Shown piece by piece: positions 37,099 through 38,147 of a stretch of DNA of 38,147 nt. Positions within the stretch are counted from its first letter, which is position 1; every line of letters starts with the position of its first letter. The stretch spans positions 1 through 38,147 of the forward strand of contig SIAW01000015.1 of assembly GCA_009695465.1 (NCBI GenBank), in the 5' to 3' direction. The stretch is from Pedosphaera sp. (GTDB taxonomy: Bacteria; Verrucomicrobiota; Verrucomicrobiia; Limisphaerales; UBA1100). The notes under the pieces were generated by a model. The model ran no database searches and was not told where the DNA came from. It saw nothing but the letters and a program-made list of their open reading frames with translations. The position numbers were made by a program, and so were the translations under genes.

Positions 37099-37877
37099 GA
37101 TGCCGGCAGCCAGTCTTCCAGTGGGATGACCTTGAGCATGATGAGCACGTTGATGAGGTTAAACACCGAGTGGGTGAGGATGGGGCTGATGAGGTTGCCG
37201 GTCTTCTCATACTGCCACGTGAGCATGGCGGAGAAGATCGCCAGCGGTGCCGCCGCCAGCAGGCTCCCGTGGCAGGCCGCAAACAGGCAGGAGGTGAGCC
37301 AGAGCGCCGCCGTCGCCCCGACGCGATTCTTCGCCGCCGGATACAGCAGGCCGCGGAAGAGCACCTCCTCCACCACCGGCGCGCGGAGGATGGCCAAGAG
37401 TGTGTAGTTGACGAGGGCTTGGTAGTCGGCGCGCTTGGCCGCGCGTTCAAATTCCCGCACCAACTCCTGCCGTTCGGGCATGAGCGTGACCTGTTCGAGA
37501 ATGAACTGCACTGCCAAGTTTAGCCCGAACGACACCGGCACAAACAGGATGCCCGTGGCGATGGACAACACAATCACGCGTGGCAGCGGCCCTTCTCGGT
37601 GGCCAATGGTTTGGTTGAGTGTGAGTTGATGGCGGCTCATCACGATGGCCAAAGCCATCGTCGCGTACGCCGCGTAGATCGCAAAATCCAAAAGGGCGTA
37701 CGACAACGTGGGCGGCGTGGCGGTGCCTTGCGGCATCAATCCGGAGAGAAATACCGGCAGGACGAAGGGGCAAAAGAGGATTGCGGCTTCGCCAAAACTC
37801 CACGGCTTGACCGTCAACCCGGCGGTGATGGGCACGGGCGGAGGCTCTGCGGGGGCGGCTGGGTTGTCCGGAAGCAC
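37095..37877 (-). CDS. CPBP family intramembrane metalloprotease (proposed GTG start)
   Basis: APVVEEVLFRGLLYPA (EExxxR), CLFAACHG, THSVFNLINVL; multiple TM segments. The ORF opens at 37976 but the GTG at 37877 has a promoter-like element 6 nt upstream. Confidence 0.85.
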   Translation of the reverse strand: MLPDNPAAPAEPPPVPITAGLTVKPWSFGEAAILFCPFVLPVFLSGLMPQGTATPPTLSYALLDFAIYAAYATMALAIVMSRHQLTLNQTIGHREGPLPRVIVLSIATGILFVPVSFGLNLAVQFILEQVTLMPERQELVREFERAAKRADYQALVNYTLLAILRAPVVEEVLFRGLLYPAAKNRVGATAALWLTSCLFAACHGSLLAAAPLAIFSAMLTWQYEKTGNLISPILTHSVFNLINVLIMLKVIPLEDWLPAS

Positions 37878-37883
37878 GCCGCC

Positions 37884-37912
37884 ACGGTAAAGAAGCGTGC
37901 GGGGGGTGACGA
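37884..37912 (-). promoter_or_regulatory. Possible leaderless promoter of the CPBP-thiL-tsaE-tsaB operon
   Basis: TCGTCA, N17, TACCGT, then 6 nt to GTG at 37877. Confidence 0.42.
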
Positions 37913-37936
37913 TGAAAAAGCGGCGCGCATTCGCCG

Positions 37937-37966
37937 TTGCGGTCAGTGGCCGCGGTTCACTACACT
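37937..37966 (+). promoter_or_regulatory. Possible near-leaderless promoter of rph
   Basis: TTGCGG, N18, TACACT, then 8 nt to ATG at 37975. Confidence 0.42.
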
Positions 37967-37974
37967 GCGCGCGC

Positions 37975-38147
37975 ATGAGCAGCTCAGTCCCGACTCCCTT
38001 GCGTGCCGATGGCCGCGCCCCCGATCAATTGCGTCCGGTGCGATTCCAAAACCATATTGCGCCGTACGCGGCGGGTTCCACGTTGATCGAGTGGGGCAAG
38101 ACGCGCGTCATCTGCGCCGCGACTATCGAGGAGACCGTGCCGCGTTG
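37975..38147 (+). CDS. rph: Ribonuclease PH, N-terminal part (truncated by window end)
   Basis: Translation from ATG 37975: MSSSVPTPLRADGRAPDQLRPVRFQNHIAPYAAGSTLIEWGKTRVICAATIEETVPR, matching the RNase PH N-terminus. Confidence 0.95.
   Translation, partial: MSSSVPTPLRADGRAPDQLRPVRFQNHIAPYAAGSTLIEWGKTRVICAATIEETVPR

Noticed and set aside
1-38147. CRISPR arrays, transposons, phage genes, rRNA or tRNA genes
   Set aside because: No regularly spaced repeats, transposase or integrase motifs, tRNA-like cloverleafs or rRNA signatures were noticed on reading; a dedicated search was not possible.

Overview
The window is a high-GC bacterial chromosomal segment, most likely from a Verrucomicrobiota (PVC) genome. 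Lineage evidence is a PVC-type haem-binding CxxCH protein, DapL, a DUF4838 protein and several PQQ-like propellers. It encodes about 28 tightly packed genes: two adjacent metzincins, RdgB, a DHH phosphoesterase, an SDR/LarA pair, a PQQ/PQQ/SRPBCC/esterase operon, a GntP permease/aldolase/amidohydrolase operon, DapL, a NupC-type transporter, DedA, an Alr-TsaB-TsaE-ThiL-CPBP operon and the start of RNase PH. I saw no rRNA, tRNA, CRISPR array or mobile element. Main observations: (1) -10-like hexamers with spaced -35 elements recur only 6-9 nt upstream of ATG/GTG at about a dozen transcription-unit starts, which predicts widespread leaderless or near-leaderless mRNAs and revises several start codons; (2) a SAM-methyltransferase gene is split by a single-nucleotide frameshift inside its SAM-binding motif; (3) a LarA-family protein keeps the nickel-pincer ligand and catalytic residue spacing and sits 1 nt after a UxuB-like SDR; (4) all nine convergent gene junctions are -4 to +24 nt, leaving no room for intergenic terminators; (5) a regulator-like protein has degenerate receiver and HD-GYP motifs. 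All calls come from reading the sequence and motifs by eye; no database search was run.
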